Shown: positions 12,763-21,747, counted from the first letter of the stretch. The stretch: 64,000 nt of DNA from Micromonospora antibiotica (GCF_017599305.1 NZ_JAGFWR010000005.1:186001-250000), one strand, 5' to 3'. Notes: generated from the sequence alone by a model not told the origin. A program made the numbers and translations.

Positions 12763-13764
12763 TCAGTCCCAGGTCGCGCCGAGGGTGGCGAGCTGGTCGG
12801 CGTACTCGATGCGGGTGGACCAGGCGGGCGGCCAGCCGGACAGCCCGTGGGCCGCGCCGAGGAACGCGCCGGCCAACGCGGCGATCGAATCCGAGTCACC
12901 CGCGGTGGTCGCGCCCCGGCCGAGCGCGGCCACCGGGTCGTCGGGGTGCCACCGGACGCAGAGCAGCGCGGTGGTGAGCGCCTCCTCGGCGATCCAGCCC
13001 TCACCCGTGTACCGGCACGGGTCTCCCCCGTCGTCCGGTCGGCGCAGCGCGGCGTCGAGCCGCTCCAGCGCCGACCGGCACTCGTCCCAGCCGGTGGCGA
13101 TGAACTCCGTCGGGGAGTCCGCCCCGCACCGCCGCCACAGGTCACCCAACCAGTCGTCACGGTAGGTGTGACGCTGGTCGCGGGCCCGGTCGGTCAGCAG
13201 GCCGGGCAGCTCCGTCAGCGCCGCGCCGTCGCGCAGCACCCGCACCGCGTACGCGGTCAGCTCACTGGCGGCCAGGCCGGTGGGGTGGCCGTGGGTGAGG
13301 CCGGCCTGGAGCTGGGACAGCCCGGCGAGGGTGTCCAGGTCGACGTCGAGCAGGCCGACCGGGGTGACCCGCATGTTCGCGCCGCACCCCTTGGAGTCGA
13401 CCACCGTCGCCTGCTGCCAGGGCAACCCCCGACCCAGCTCGCCGCAGGCCCGCAGGCAGGTCATCCCCGGTGCCCGGTTGTTCTCCGGGCTGGCGGCCCA
13501 GTCCAGGAAACGCCGACGCAGCAACGGTTCGACCGCCTCCGGGGTGTACCCGGGTGCGTCGTGCAGGGCCCACGCCACCGCGAGCGCCATCTGGGTGTCG
13601 TCGGTGACCAGCACCGGATCGCCGACCAGTTCCCGTGGCCCCGCCAGGCCGTACCGGCGGTGGATCTCGGGCACGGACAGGAACTCGGTCGGCTTGCCGA
13701 GCGCATCGCCGTAGGCGAGCCCGAACAGCGAACCGGAGGCACGACGGAGCGAGGAGTCGATCAC
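12763..13764 (-). CDS. ADP-ribosylglycohydrolase family protein
   Basis: A 333-residue protein of the ARH/DraG family, which removes ADP-ribose from modified proteins or small molecules using two Mg2+ ions. Metal-site motifs are present near both ends: GLAYGDALG and TDDTQMALAVAW in the first quarter, and TTAGDSDSIAALAGAF near the C-terminus. I chose GTG 13764 (VIDSSLRRASG), because the family begins there and the longer upstream frame is arginine-rich shadow sequence. It is not visibly in an operon. No ADP-ribosyltransferase is nearby, so the substrate cannot be inferred. Confidence 0.85.
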   Translation of the reverse strand: MIDSSLRRASGSLFGLAYGDALGKPTEFLSVPEIHRRYGLAGPRELVGDPVLVTDDTQMALAVAWALHDAPGYTPEAVEPLLRRRFLDWAASPENNRAPGMTCLRACGELGRGLPWQQATVVDSKGCGANMRVTPVGLLDVDLDTLAGLSQLQAGLTHGHPTGLAASELTAYAVRVLRDGAALTELPGLLTDRARDQRHTYRDDWLGDLWRRCGADSPTEFIATGWDECRSALERLDAALRRPDDGGDPCRYTGEGWIAEEALTTALLCVRWHPDDPVAALGRGATTAGDSDSIAALAGAFLGAAHGLSGWPPAWSTRIEYADQLATLGATWD

Positions 13765-13926
13765 GACCCGATCATGCCCCGCCCAGGCCACCCCGGCACC
13801 CCGGACACCGCCGGCCGGGCAGCGCCACGGCGGCACCCGCCGCCGCCCGTCCGCCACCTGATCGGTCGAGGACGGGCCGGTAGACGGCAGCACCGTCCGG
13901 CGAAGGCCCGGCCGGCGGCGGCAGTG

Positions 13927-14295
13927 TCAGTCCCAGCAGAGGCAGAACGGGTGGCCGACCGGGTCGGCGTACACCCGGAAACCCTCCCCCTCCCCGGGCA
14001 GCCGCCGGGCGCCCAGGGCGAGCGCCGCCTTCTCGGCCACCTCGATGTCGTCGACCGTGACGTCGAGGTGGACCTGCTGCGGACGCGCCGGATCGGGCCA
14101 GGCCGGGGGAATCAGGTCGGTTGCCTGTTGGAAGGCGAGCCGGGGCTGCTGCCCGAGCGGACCACCCAGCACGACCCACTCGTTGCCGTCGGAGTCCGCC
14201 TCGACCAGGGGCAGACCGAGCAGCTCGGCGTAGAAACCGGCCAGGGCCCGCGGATCGGGGCAGTCGATGGCGACGGTACGCAGTTTTCCAATCAT
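13927..14295 (-). CDS. VOC/glyoxalase-superfamily protein
   Basis: A 122-residue single-module vicinal-oxygen-chelate protein: MIGKLRTVAIDCPDPRALAGFY at the start, VHLDVTVDDIEVAEKAALALGA in the middle and a YADPVGHPFCLCWD ending typical of the actinobacterial glyoxalase-like group. Members can be dioxygenases, resistance proteins or lyases, so the substrate is unknown. Upstream in-frame ATGs at 14304 and 14313 are possible, but AGGATG precedes 14295 at usable spacing. It lies 37 bp downstream of the MetE-like gene's stop-side end on the same strand. Confidence 0.8.
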   Translation of the reverse strand: MIGKLRTVAIDCPDPRALAGFYAELLGLPLVEADSDGNEWVVLGGPLGQQPRLAFQQATDLIPPAWPDPARPQQVHLDVTVDDIEVAEKAALALGARRLPGEGEGFRVYADPVGHPFCLCWD

Positions 14296-14332
14296 GACCG
14301 TCATCCTGCCCACCCGGTACGACGGAAAACCC

Positions 14333-15340
14333 TCACTCCTCGTGCAGCCGGCGGGCGGCGTCCCGGCAGGCGGTGAGCACCGCGCGGGCGTACTCCGGGC
14401 TGGCTCCGGCGAGACCGCAGGCCGGGGTGACCACCACCTGCTCGGCGAGTTGGCGGCGCGGAAAGCCGAGGCGGTCCCAGAGTCCGCGTACCCGATCGGC
14501 GAGCTGGGCCGACGTCGGCGCGCGGCCGGCCGACGGCGGCTGCGTCGGCGCCACCCCGGCCAACAGGCCGAGACCGGCGTCGATCGCCTCGCCCACCGGG
14601 TCCAGGTCGGTGAGCAGGGCGAGGTCCAGCGCCACCCCGACCGCCCCGGCGGTGCGCAGCAGCTCCAACGGCACGTCCGGGGCGCAGCAGTGCACCACCG
14701 TCGGCACCCCGGCCGCCGTGATCACTTCGCTCAGCAGGGAACGGGCGACGGTGGTGTCGACCGGCCGGTAGGTGCCCAGACCGCTCTCGGTGCGGACCCG
14801 GCCGGCGAGCGCCGCCGGCAGCGACGGCTCGTCGAGTTGGAGCAGCACCGAGGCCCGGGGCAGCCGGCGGGCCACCGCCTCGACGTGCAGCCGCAGCCCC
14901 TCCGCCAGGGACGCGGTCAGCTCCCGCACCGCACCCGGGTCGCGCAGCAGCCGCCCGCCGATCGGCAACTCCACCGCCGTGGCCAGGGTGAACGGCCCCG
15001 CCGCCTGCACCTTCACCGGCCCGGCATACGCCTCGGCCTGCTCGGCGAGCTGGTCGAGGTCACGTTCCAGCAGGTCCCGGGATCGGCGCAGGTCCCGACC
15101 GGGGCGGGGGGCGATCCGCCAACGGGCGGCGTACAGCTCCACCGGCAAGTCCACGAGCAACCCGCCGGTACGCCCGATCAGGTCGGCGCCCGGCCCCCGG
15201 GCGGGCAACTCGGGCAGGTGCGGTAGGGCGGGCAGTTCACCGATGACGATCCGTTGCGCCTCGGCGATGTCGGTGCCGGGCAGCGAACCGATGCCGGTCG
15301 CCGCGCCCGCCGGCCAGGGCCAGAGCTGCTGTCGAGTCAC
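14333..15340 (-). CDS. Cobalamin-independent methionine synthase-like protein (short actinobacterial type)
   Basis: A 335-residue protein resembling the C-terminal catalytic barrel of MetE. It keeps the zinc-ligand pattern His-x-Cys (VVHCCAPD) and a later Cys (TPACGLAG), plus QLDEPSLPAAL. It lacks the N-terminal MetE half, so it belongs to the short class found next to ligA in actinobacteria (Rv3015c in M. tuberculosis, from memory). The methyl donor is not established. The start at 15340 (MTRQQLWPWPAGAATGIGS) fits the family, with the GIGSLPG loop near the N-terminus. It sits downstream of mnmA and upstream of the VOC gene on the same strand. Confidence 0.8.
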   Translation of the reverse strand: MTRQQLWPWPAGAATGIGSLPGTDIAEAQRIVIGELPALPHLPELPARGPGADLIGRTGGLLVDLPVELYAARWRIAPRPGRDLRRSRDLLERDLDQLAEQAEAYAGPVKVQAAGPFTLATAVELPIGGRLLRDPGAVRELTASLAEGLRLHVEAVARRLPRASVLLQLDEPSLPAALAGRVRTESGLGTYRPVDTTVARSLLSEVITAAGVPTVVHCCAPDVPLELLRTAGAVGVALDLALLTDLDPVGEAIDAGLGLLAGVAPTQPPSAGRAPTSAQLADRVRGLWDRLGFPRRQLAEQVVVTPACGLAGASPEYARAVLTACRDAARRLHEE

Positions 15341-15407
15341 CGCCGAAGGGTAACCGGCCCCCGCCGACCCACCCGGCCGACGGTCAGCTCAGCAGCGCCC
15401 CACCCGA

Positions 15408-15461
15408 CCGACGGCCAGCCCGACGGCACCCACCTGGCCGACGGCCAGCCCGACGGCACCC
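15408..15461. repeat. 30-bp-period direct repeat
   Basis: A 24-bp sequence beginning ccgacggccagcccgacggc is present at 15408-15431 and, without change, at 15438-15461, between mnmA and the MetE-like gene. Confidence 0.75.
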
Positions 15462-15474
15462 CGTCGTGGGCGGA

Positions 15475-16548
15475 TCAGCCGGTGATGGTGGCGGAGCCGA
15501 GCACCACGTCACCGGCCGGATCCGGCCGGTACGCCACGACGGCCTGCCCGGCGGCCACCCCGCGCACGGGACGGCGCAGCTCGGCGACGAGCGTGTCGCC
15601 GTCCACGCTCACCGTGGCCGGTACGACGTCGCCGTGCGCCCGCAACTGCACCTCACACTCGATCGGCGCGGTCGGCCGCGCACCACCGGTCCAGACCGGA
15701 CGGCTGGCGCGGACCACGGAAACCTCCAGCGCCTCGGCGGGCCCGACGGTGACCGTGTTGGTCTTGGGGGTGATGGAGAGCACGTAACGCGGTCGCCCGT
15801 CCGGGGCGGGCCGGTCCAGGTGCAGGCCGCGCCGCTGGCCCACCGTGTAGGCGTACGCGCCGGTGTGGCTGCCGACCACCTCGCCGGTGGACGCGTCGAC
15901 CACCTCGCCGGGCGCCTCGCCGAGCCGCCCGGCGAGGAAACCCCGGGTGTCGCCGTCGGCGATGAAGCAGATGTCGTGCGAGTCGGGCTTCTCGGCGACC
16001 GCCAGGTCACGCCGGGCCGCCTCGGCGCGGACCTCCGCCTTGGTGGCGTCACCGAGCGGGAACACCGACCGGTCGAGCTGCGCGCGGGTCAACACCGCCA
16101 GCACGTACGACTGGTCCTTGGCGAGGTCGACACTGCGGCGCAGCAGCCCGTCCGGGCCGAGCCGGGCATGGTGACCGGTGACCACCGCGTCGAAGCCCAG
16201 CGCCACCGCCCGGTCCAGCACCGCCGAAAACTTGATCTTCTCGTTGCAGCGCAGACACGGATTCGGGGTACGCCCGGCCGCGTACTCCGCGACGAAGTCG
16301 TCCACCACGTCGGCGTGGAACCGCTCGGCCATGTCCCACACGTAGAAGGGGATGCCGATCACGTCGGCGGCCCGCCGCGCGTCCCGGGAGTCCTCCAACG
16401 TGCAACACCCCCGGGCCCCGGTCCGGAAGGTCTGCGGGTTACGGGACAACGCCAGGTGCACCCCGGTCACGTCGTGCCCGGCGTCCACCGCCCGCGCCGC
16501 CGCCACAGCGGAGTCCACCCCGCCCGACATCGCCGCCAGAACCCTCAC
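15475..16548 (-). CDS. mnmA: tRNA 2-thiouridine(34) synthase
   Basis: A 357-residue MnmA (TrmU), which adenylates U34 of Lys, Glu and Gln tRNAs and replaces oxygen with sulfur supplied from a cysteine desulfurase. Visible are the PP-loop SGGVDS (8-13), the catalytic Cys in [12 protein letters not shown] (Cys101) and the persulfide Cys in [10 protein letters not shown] (Cys194). I set the start at GTG 16548 ([14 protein letters not shown]), where the family begins. Upstream residues are glycine-rich shadow. The desulfurase gene lies upstream on the same strand, fitting sulfur relay, although two inverted repeats intervene. Confidence 0.95.
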   Translation of the reverse strand: MRVLAAMSGGVDSAVAAARAVDAGHDVTGVHLALSRNPQTFRTGARGCCTLEDSRDARRAADVIGIPFYVWDMAERFHADVVDDFVAEYAAGRTPNPCLRCNEKIKFSAVLDRAVALGFDAVVTGHHARLGPDGLLRRSVDLAKDQSYVLAVLTRAQLDRSVFPLGDATKAEVRAEAARRDLAVAEKPDSHDICFIADGDTRGFLAGRLGEAPGEVVDASTGEVVGSHTGAYAYTVGQRRGLHLDRPAPDGRPRYVLSITPKTNTVTVGPAEALEVSVVRASRPVWTGGARPTAPIECEVQLRAHGDVVPATVSVDGDTLVAELRRPVRGVAAGQAVVAYRPDPAGDVVLGSATITG

Positions 16549-16668
16549 CAGCCACACCCCTTCTCCCCCACCAACCCTACCCACCCACCCCACCCCGTCC
16601 CTGCCCCCGTCCCTGCCCCCGCCCCGTCCCTGTCCCCGCCCCGCCCGCTCCCGCCCCGGCCCGCCCCG

Positions 16669-16726
16669 GTGATCAAGAGGTTTGCGTCATCCCGGCGCCC
16701 GTTCCTGACCTGAACCTCTTGATCAC
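16669..16726. repeat. Inverted repeat element, copy 1
   Basis: The left arm begins GTGATCAAGAGGTT (16669-16682, continuing TGCGTCA) and the right arm is its reverse complement AACCTCTTGATCAC (16713-16726, preceded by TGACCTG). The outer 14 bp pair perfectly and the inner part imperfectly. A second copy in the same orientation follows about 150 bp away. The rest of the roughly 395-bp mnmA/iscS gap is C-rich low-complexity sequence without a gene. Confidence 0.85.
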
Positions 16727-16824
16727 CGAACACCACCACCGCCCACGTACGACGGGGCGGGCTGGAAGGCCTGCATGGGCAGGTGGGGGTGGAGGCCGGC
16801 AGGGGGCCGGGCCGGCAGAGGCGG

Positions 16825-16882
16825 GTGATCAAGAGGTTTGCGTCAGAATCCGGCCGACGGGTGACGTAAACCTCTTGATCAC
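16825..16882. repeat. Inverted repeat element, copy 2
   Basis: The arms at 16825-16845 and 16862-16882 are 21 bp each and complementary at 20 positions, around a 16-nt loop. The arm sequence (GTGATCAAGAGGTTTGCGTC...) is the same as in copy 1. A long stable hairpin is expected on either strand. Two copies in one gap suggest a dispersed REP- or MITE-like family that may also act as a terminator after the desulfurase gene. Confidence 0.88.
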
Positions 16883-16943
16883 CGGGGCGGGGCGGGAGCG
16901 GGCGGGGCGGGCGGGGCGGGAGCGGGCGGGGCGGGAGCGGGGG

Positions 16944-18122
16944 TTAGCGGGGGGTGCGGAGGGCGGCGGCTCGGCGGGCGCGGTCGACGGCGGCGGGTAG
17001 GGCGGCGATGAGGGCGTCGACGTCGGCGGAGGTGCTGGTGTGGCCGAGGGTGAAGCGCAACGAGGAGCGGGCCCGGTCGTGGTCGGCGCCCATCGCCAGG
17101 AGTACGTGGCTGGGCTGGGCCACCCCCGCCGAACAGGCCGAGCCCGTGGAGCAGGCGATGCCCTGGGCGTCGAGCAGGAGCAGCAGGGCGTCCCCCTCGC
17201 AACCGGGGAAGGAGAAGTGCGCGTTGCCGGGCAGCCGGTCGACGGGGTCGCCGTTGAACACCACTTCGGGCACCGCCTCCCGGACCCGTCGGACCAGGTC
17301 GTCGCGGAGCGCGGCCACCCGGGCGGCGTACTCCTGCTGGCCCTTGACCGCTGTTTCGACGGCGACCGCGAAGGCGACGATGCCGGCGGTGTCCAGGGTG
17401 CCGGAGCGGACGTCGCGTTCCTGCCCGCCGCCGTGCAGCAGCGGGGTGGCGGCGACGTCCCGGGCGAGCAGCAGCGCGCCGACCCCGGTCGGGCCGCCGA
17501 GCTTGTGCCCGGTCACGGTGAGCGCGGCGACCCCGCTGGCCGCGAAGTCGACGGGGACCTGGCCGACCGCCTGCACGGCGTCGGTGTGCAACGGCACCCC
17601 GTGTTCGGCGGCGACGGCGGCCAGTGCGGCCACCGGTTGTACGGTGCCGACCTCGTTGTTGGCCCACATGGCGGTCACCACGGCGACCCGCTCGGCGTGC
17701 TCGGCCAGCTCGGTGCGCAGCCGTTCCGGGTCGAGTTTGCCGGCGGCGTCCGTGGGCAGCCAGGCGACCTCGGCGGCTTCGTGGTCGGCGAGCCAGTCGA
17801 CCGCGTCGAGTACGGCGTGGTGCTCGACCGCGCTGGAGACCACCCGGACCCGGTCGGGCCGGGCTGCCCGCCTGGCCCAGAAGATGCCCTTCACGGCGAG
17901 GTTGTCGCTCTCCGTGCCGCCGCCGGTGAAGATGACCTCGGAGGGGCGGGCGCCCAGCACCGCGGCCACCCGCTCGCGGGACTCCTCCACCCGACGCCGG
18001 GCACGCCGGCCCGTCGCGTGCAACGACGACGCGTTGCCGACCTCGCGGGCGGTGGCGACGTACGCCGCCAACGCCTCGTCGAGCATCGGGGTGGTCGCCG
18101 CGTGATCCAGGTATGCCATCAC
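16944..18122 (-). CDS. iscS: Cysteine desulfurase (IscS/NifS family)
   Basis: A 392-residue PLP enzyme that takes sulfur from cysteine for tRNA thiolation and Fe-S clusters. It shows [10 protein letters not shown] at the start, [10 protein letters not shown], the PLP lysine in TVTGHKLGG (Lys207) and the active Cys in GSACSAG (Cys330) on its mobile loop. The start is ATG 18122 or the next codon. It is the upstream neighbour of mnmA, the usual sulfur-relay pairing. No iscU/sufU is adjacent, so it is the housekeeping type found by mnmA in actinobacteria. Confidence 0.94.
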   Translation of the reverse strand: MMAYLDHAATTPMLDEALAAYVATAREVGNASSLHATGRRARRRVEESRERVAAVLGARPSEVIFTGGGTESDNLAVKGIFWARRAARPDRVRVVSSAVEHHAVLDAVDWLADHEAAEVAWLPTDAAGKLDPERLRTELAEHAERVAVVTAMWANNEVGTVQPVAALAAVAAEHGVPLHTDAVQAVGQVPVDFAASGVAALTVTGHKLGGPTGVGALLLARDVAATPLLHGGGQERDVRSGTLDTAGIVAFAVAVETAVKGQQEYAARVAALRDDLVRRVREAVPEVVFNGDPVDRLPGNAHFSFPGCEGDALLLLLDAQGIACSTGSACSAGVAQPSHVLLAMGADHDRARSSLRFTLGHTSTSADVDALIAALPAAVDRARRAAALRTPR

Positions 18123-18195
18123 TGTTCAGCGTAACGGCCGGGGCACGGACCGTCGGATGCCGGATCGCCCGTACCGAAGCGTGGGTCGACCCGGC

Positions 18196-18234
18196 CCGGT
18201 CGGACCGGGACCGGTTCGGTCCCGGTCCGACCGG
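18196..18234 (-). terminator. Perfect 17-bp hairpin after the sortase gene
   Basis: CCGGTCGGACCGGGACC (18196-18212) pairs without mismatch with 18218-18234 around a 5-nt loop (ggttc). It lies in the 303-bp gap between the sortase stop (18426) and the iscS start (18122), both on the minus strand, and probably ends the DUF4397-sortase transcript. The rest of the gap (18270-18425) is a degenerate repeat of ggcagcgccccagg-type units and holds no gene. Confidence 0.8.
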
Positions 18235-18425
18235 AAGCCGGGCCGACCCACCAGCGCATCACCGGCCGTCCGGACGGCGGCACGCGGGTACGCCGGCGCG
18301 GCAGGCCGTCCGGAGGGCGGCACGGCAGCGCCCCAGGCCCGCACATCAGCGCCCCAGGTACGGCAGCGCCGCAGGCACAGCAGCACCCCAGGCCCGCACG
18401 GCAGCGCGTCAGGCAGCGCAGCGCA

Positions 18426-19094
18426 TCAGGCAGGTACGGCCGTGACGACGATGTTGTCCCGGTAGTGCCGGGTCTTCGGGTCGAACGGGCCACCGCAGGT
18501 GATCAACGTGAGGCGCGGCTTGCCGTCGCGGGCGAAGTACCGGTCCAGTGGGATCTTCGTCTTGGCGTACTCCTCACGGGCGACGACCCGGTAGGCCCGC
18601 TGTTTCCCGTCCGCGCCGGTGGCGGTGAGGGTGTCGCCCCGGTCGAGTTCGCGGAGCCGGAAGAACGCCCCCTTGCCCTGCTCGGAGCTGTCGACGTGGC
18701 CGGCGATCACCACCGAGCCGGCGTCGGTCTCCAGCCCGGGGCCGTACCGGTACCAGCCGATCTGGTCCACGCTCGGTGGGACGTCGAACTCGTCGGTCCG
18801 GGTGTCGACGCCCACCGGGTTGACCGTGGCGGTGACGTCGATCGCCGGGATGCGCAGCTTCACCGGTGGCACGGTCCGCTCGTCGGTCGGCAGGCCCCCG
18901 GCGGTCACCGGCACCGAGGGGCCGCCGCCGGTGCCGGTCGTCGGACTCGGCGGGTTGCTGCTGGCCAGGGCCGCCGCCTCGTCGGTGCCGACGTCGTCGG
19001 CCGGTTGCGATCCGCAGGCCACGACGGTGGCGATGGTGAGCGCGGCGACGCCGGCGGCCATCGCCGCCAGCGCCCCGCGGTGTCGCACCGTCAC
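18426..19094 (-). CDS. Class F sortase
   Basis: A 222-residue sortase, a transpeptidase that attaches or cleaves surface proteins. Catalytic residues are in place: His133 (VIAGHVDS), Cys200 (LITCGGPFD) and Arg212 (TRHYRDN). The N-terminus has a hydrophobic segment ending VVAC (Cys27), which resembles a lipobox, so it may be a lipoprotein rather than a signal-anchored enzyme. I chose GTG 19094 because it overlaps the stop of the DUF4397 gene as GTGA. The tight overlap makes the DUF4397 protein the obvious candidate partner. Confidence 0.88.
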   Translation of the reverse strand: MTVRHRGALAAMAAGVAALTIATVVACGSQPADDVGTDEAAALASSNPPSPTTGTGGGPSVPVTAGGLPTDERTVPPVKLRIPAIDVTATVNPVGVDTRTDEFDVPPSVDQIGWYRYGPGLETDAGSVVIAGHVDSSEQGKGAFFRLRELDRGDTLTATGADGKQRAYRVVAREEYAKTKIPLDRYFARDGKPRLTLITCGGPFDPKTRHYRDNIVVTAVPA

Positions 19095-19921
19095 CGGCGA
19101 CCGGTCCGGGTGGTGGCCACCCGCGCCCCACCGCCGACCAGCAGCAGTACGCCGGCGCCGGCCAGCACGTACCACCAGGTGTCGACGCCGGTGCCGGCCT
19201 GCCCGCCGGTGCCGCTGGGGACCCCGCCCGGGGCGGAGTGCAGACCGGTGATGGTCTGGGCGACCACGTCGAGGTTCTTGGCCTCGGCCGAGCCGATCGC
19301 GTAGACGATGGTGGCGGTGCCCTCCTTGAGGTTGAGGTCCGCCGGGCCGATCGCCACGGTGTCGGTGCCGGCCAGTACCACGTCGGCCTTGACCGTGCCC
19401 GCGTCGACGTCCGCCTTGGCCTCCTTCGGGTTGGTGAGGTCCTCGAAGACCGGCTTGCCACCGGCCCGGACGTCGACGGCCGGGGCGGCGGCGGTGTGCC
19501 GGACGATCAGTCGGGCCTTGCCGGCGGCCAGCTTGGCGGTGTCGTTGACGAAGGGGGTGATCTGCGGCTTGCCGTCCGCGCTGAGGTGCGCGGCGAGGCT
19601 GATGTTGGCGCCGCCGGGCACCTTGGCGTCGTCGACCTTGAGGATCGCGCTGCCGACCGGCTCGCCCGGCTTGGTCAGCGCGATGTCGTACTCGCCCTCG
19701 GGCAGGGTCAGCGGGCCGGCCACGTCACCGGGCTTGAAGTTGTCGAGGGTCTTCTCGCCGTTGACGTAGACGTCGACCGGGGTGTCCGGGATGCCGTGCA
19801 CGACGGAGACCTTGGACGAGGCGGCGTATGCCGGGGTCGTGGTCGCGGCGCCGACGCCCGCGAAGGCCAGGGCGGCCACCGCGCCGCCTGCGGCGACCCG
19901 ACGGAAGATAGCGAGCTGCAT
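19091..19921 (-). CDS. Secreted DUF4397-domain protein with C-terminal membrane anchor
   Basis: 276 residues: a signal peptide (about 1-33, ending TPAYAAS), a DUF4397 beta-rich region starting VSVVHGIPDTPVDVYVNG, a second related half (ARLIVRHTAAAPAVDVRAGG), a Gly/Ser/Thr-rich spacer, one transmembrane helix (WWYVLAGAGVLLLVGGG) and a basic tail. This is the layout of a sortase substrate, but there is no LPXTG or LAXTG before the helix, only Gly/Thr-rich sequence. A GGAGG ribosome site stands before ATG 19921. It is cotranscribed with the sortase (GTGA overlap) and is divergent from an ECF sigma/anti-sigma pair. Confidence 0.88.
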   Translation of the reverse strand: MQLAIFRRVAAGGAVAALAFAGVGAATTTPAYAASSKVSVVHGIPDTPVDVYVNGEKTLDNFKPGDVAGPLTLPEGEYDIALTKPGEPVGSAILKVDDAKVPGGANISLAAHLSADGKPQITPFVNDTAKLAAGKARLIVRHTAAAPAVDVRAGGKPVFEDLTNPKEAKADVDAGTVKADVVLAGTDTVAIGPADLNLKEGTATIVYAIGSAEAKNLDVVAQTITGLHSAPGGVPSGTGGQAGTGVDTWWYVLAGAGVLLLVGGGARVATTRTGRR

Positions 19922-19994
19922 GTCTGCCTCCTGGTGATTGGTACTGGTTCGTCAGGTCTGGCTTGCAGAACGGGTTACGCCACCCGTCGCACCG

Positions 19995-20045
19995 CCGGAT
20001 GCAGCCGGACACCACTTTCTTTTTCTTCGTCCGGGGTGCATCCGG
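19995..20045. promoter_or_regulatory. Imperfect inverted repeat in the divergent DUF4397/sigma gap
   Basis: CCGGATGCA-gc-CGGAC (19995-20010) and its reverse complement with ccc in place of gc (20029-20045) flank a pyrimidine-rich 18-bp stretch (accactttctttttcttc). It lies between the two divergent starts, so it could be an operator or a hairpin in the sigma gene's leader. No clear ECF-type promoter pair could be assigned. Confidence 0.45.
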
Positions 20046-20070
20046 GGCCGCCCCCGGTGACGAAGAGCAG

Positions 20071-20778
20071 GTGAGACGAGTGGAGGCGAACACGGACCGG
20101 GAGAGTGGGGCGGAGGCTGTGGGCGTTACAGTCGGGCATGCCCCAGGGAAGGCGACCCGCCCGGTGACAGCGGTGGGAACAGCAGGCCAGGAACCCGAAC
20201 CCCCACCCCCCGACGAGTTGGCCGCGCGCTTCCGGGCGGGCGACGAGAGCGCGCTGCGGGAGGCGTACGACCGGTACGGCCGGGCCGTGCACCACCTGGC
20301 CACCAGCACGTTGGCCAACCGCAGCGACGCGGAGGACGTGACCCAGGCGACGTTCGTCGCCGCCTGGTTGGGACGGGACACCTTCGACCCGGCCAAGGGT
20401 TCACTGATCGGTTGGCTGCTCGGCATCGGCCGGCGCAAGGTGATCGACCGGCTGCGCGCCTCGGCGCGGGAGATGCGGGTGGTGGAGACGGTCCGGCAGC
20501 TGCCCGAGCCGGTCGCCACCGGCGGGGACCCGGACACCGTGGTCGACCGGCTGGTGGTCGCCGACGAGTTGGCCCGGCTCCCGGACGACCAACGGCGGAT
20601 GTTGGAGCTGGCCTTCTACGACGACCTGACCCACCAGCAGATCGCGACGGTGACCGGAGTGCCGTTGGGCACGGTCAAGAGCCACATCAGACGGGGCATG
20701 GCGAGCTTGAAACGCAGATGGGAGGTGGACGGTGCAGCACCTGGACCACGACCGGCTGGTCTTTCTGGCGCTCGGTGA
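20071..20778 (+). CDS. ECF-type RNA polymerase sigma factor
   Basis: About 235 residues. The N-terminal 60 or so are Glu/Pro/Thr-rich and probably disordered. Region 2 (LAARFRAGDESALREAYDRYG, then EDVTQATFVAAWLGRDTFD) and region 4 (LPDDQRRMLELAFYDDLTHQQIATVTGVPLGTVKSHIRRGM) are complete. GTG 20071 and GTG 20080 are both possible starts. The 3' end overlaps the anti-sigma gene by 47 bp, implying translational coupling. The nearest candidate target is the divergent DUF4397-sortase operon. Confidence 0.9.
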   Translation: MRRVEANTDRESGAEAVGVTVGHAPGKATRPVTAVGTAGQEPEPPPPDELAARFRAGDESALREAYDRYGRAVHHLATSTLANRSDAEDVTQATFVAAWLGRDTFDPAKGSLIGWLLGIGRRKVIDRLRASAREMRVVETVRQLPEPVATGGDPDTVVDRLVVADELARLPDDQRRMLELAFYDDLTHQQIATVTGVPLGTVKSHIRRGMASLKRRWEVDGAAPGPRPAGLSGAR

Positions 20779-21610
20779 GAGCGAGGCGGACCACGGTGAG
20801 ACCGACCATCTCGGCGGCTGCGTGACCTGCCGGGGCGAGCTGGACACCCTCCGGCACGTCGCCGGGCTGGGCGCGCAGACCCAGGGCCTGCACGACCTGC
20901 CCGACCCGCCGGCCCACCTCTGGGCGGGCATCCTGGCCGAACTCGACGCCGTCGCGCAGGCGCCGTCGTCGGCGCAGGCACACCGTCAGGATCTCGGGCC
21001 CGACCCGACGGGGGTACGTCCCGTGCCGGCACAGCCGGCCACCGGTGACGACGTCGACCCGGCGTACCGGCAACTGTCGGCGGTGACCGGCGACCGGCCG
21101 GGTTCCCGGCGGCGGCAGTCGTCCCCGGGCAGCGGGCGGGCCGCCGGACGACCGGCGGGCCGGTCCCGACGGTGGCCCCGCTGGGCGACCACGGTCGTCT
21201 CGGCGACCGCCGCCGCGGCGATCGCGGTGCTCGGCACCGTCGCCGTCCTCGGTGACCGGGACTCCACACCCCGGCAGGAGGTGCTGGCCAGCGCACCACT
21301 GGCCGCGTACGGCAGCACGCCGAAGGACGCCAACGGTGACGCCCGGGTCTTCGCCGACGGCCGACTGCATCTGCACGTCGCGAATCTCCCGGACGTTGCG
21401 GGGTACTACGAGGTCTGGCTGATCAATCCGACGAGCATGGAGATGTTCTCGGTGGGTGTGCTGCGGGGTAGCTCGGGTGACGCGCTGCTGCCCCTGCCCC
21501 CGAATGTGGATCTCCAGGCGTACTCGGTGGTCGACGTCTCCGCCGAGCAGTACGACAACAAGCCCGCCCACTCCGGCGACAGCCTGCTGAGGGGCACCCT
21601 GACGGGCTGA
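20732..21610 (+). CDS. RskA-like anti-sigma factor
   Basis: 292 residues. The cytoplasmic N-terminus contains an HxxxCxxC-type zinc anti-sigma motif (DHLGGCVTCRGEL) followed by a long linker. One transmembrane helix lies at about 157-178 (ATTVVSATAAAAIAVLGTVAVLG), and an extracytoplasmic RskA-type domain follows (LPDVAGYYEVWLINPTSMEMFSVGVL). It would hold the partner sigma factor at the membrane until proteolysis. It starts with GTG 20732 after GGGAGGTGGAC, inside the sigma gene. Confidence 0.9.
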   Translation: MQHLDHDRLVFLALGESEADHGETDHLGGCVTCRGELDTLRHVAGLGAQTQGLHDLPDPPAHLWAGILAELDAVAQAPSSAQAHRQDLGPDPTGVRPVPAQPATGDDVDPAYRQLSAVTGDRPGSRRRQSSPGSGRAAGRPAGRSRRWPRWATTVVSATAAAAIAVLGTVAVLGDRDSTPRQEVLASAPLAAYGSTPKDANGDARVFADGRLHLHVANLPDVAGYYEVWLINPTSMEMFSVGVLRGSSGDALLPLPPNVDLQAYSVVDVSAEQYDNKPAHSGDSLLRGTLTG

Positions 21611-21648
21611 TCGGTGGGCCGGTTCAGCTCCCCGGCCCGCCGATCAGC
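21606..21648. terminator. 17-bp hairpin terminator overlapping the anti-sigma stop codon
   Basis: GCTGATCGGTGGGCCGG (21606-21622) pairs with 21632-21648 at 16 of 17 positions, the other being a G-U pair in the plus transcript, around a 9-nt loop. The anti-sigma stop codon (21608-21610) is within the stem. The next gene, etfA, is convergent, so it may terminate both directions. Confidence 0.75.
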
Positions 21649-21747
21649 TCCCCTCACCACGGCCGGAACCGGGGTCGTGCCCCCGTCTTCCGGGTCGTTG
21701 CGCAATCCGGCGCCGGCCGGGTCGCCGGGCAGCGCCGCCGCCCGCCC

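Noticed and set aside
16560..16660. C-rich tract upstream of mnmA as a polypyrimidine regulatory RNA
   Set aside because: Simple-sequence cccctgcccc-type runs without defined structure; more likely slippage-prone DNA.
18270..18425. Repeat-rich stretch as a small gene after the sortase
   Set aside because: All frames are Ala/Arg/Gln low-complexity, with no ribosome site; a perfect hairpin nearby fits termination instead.
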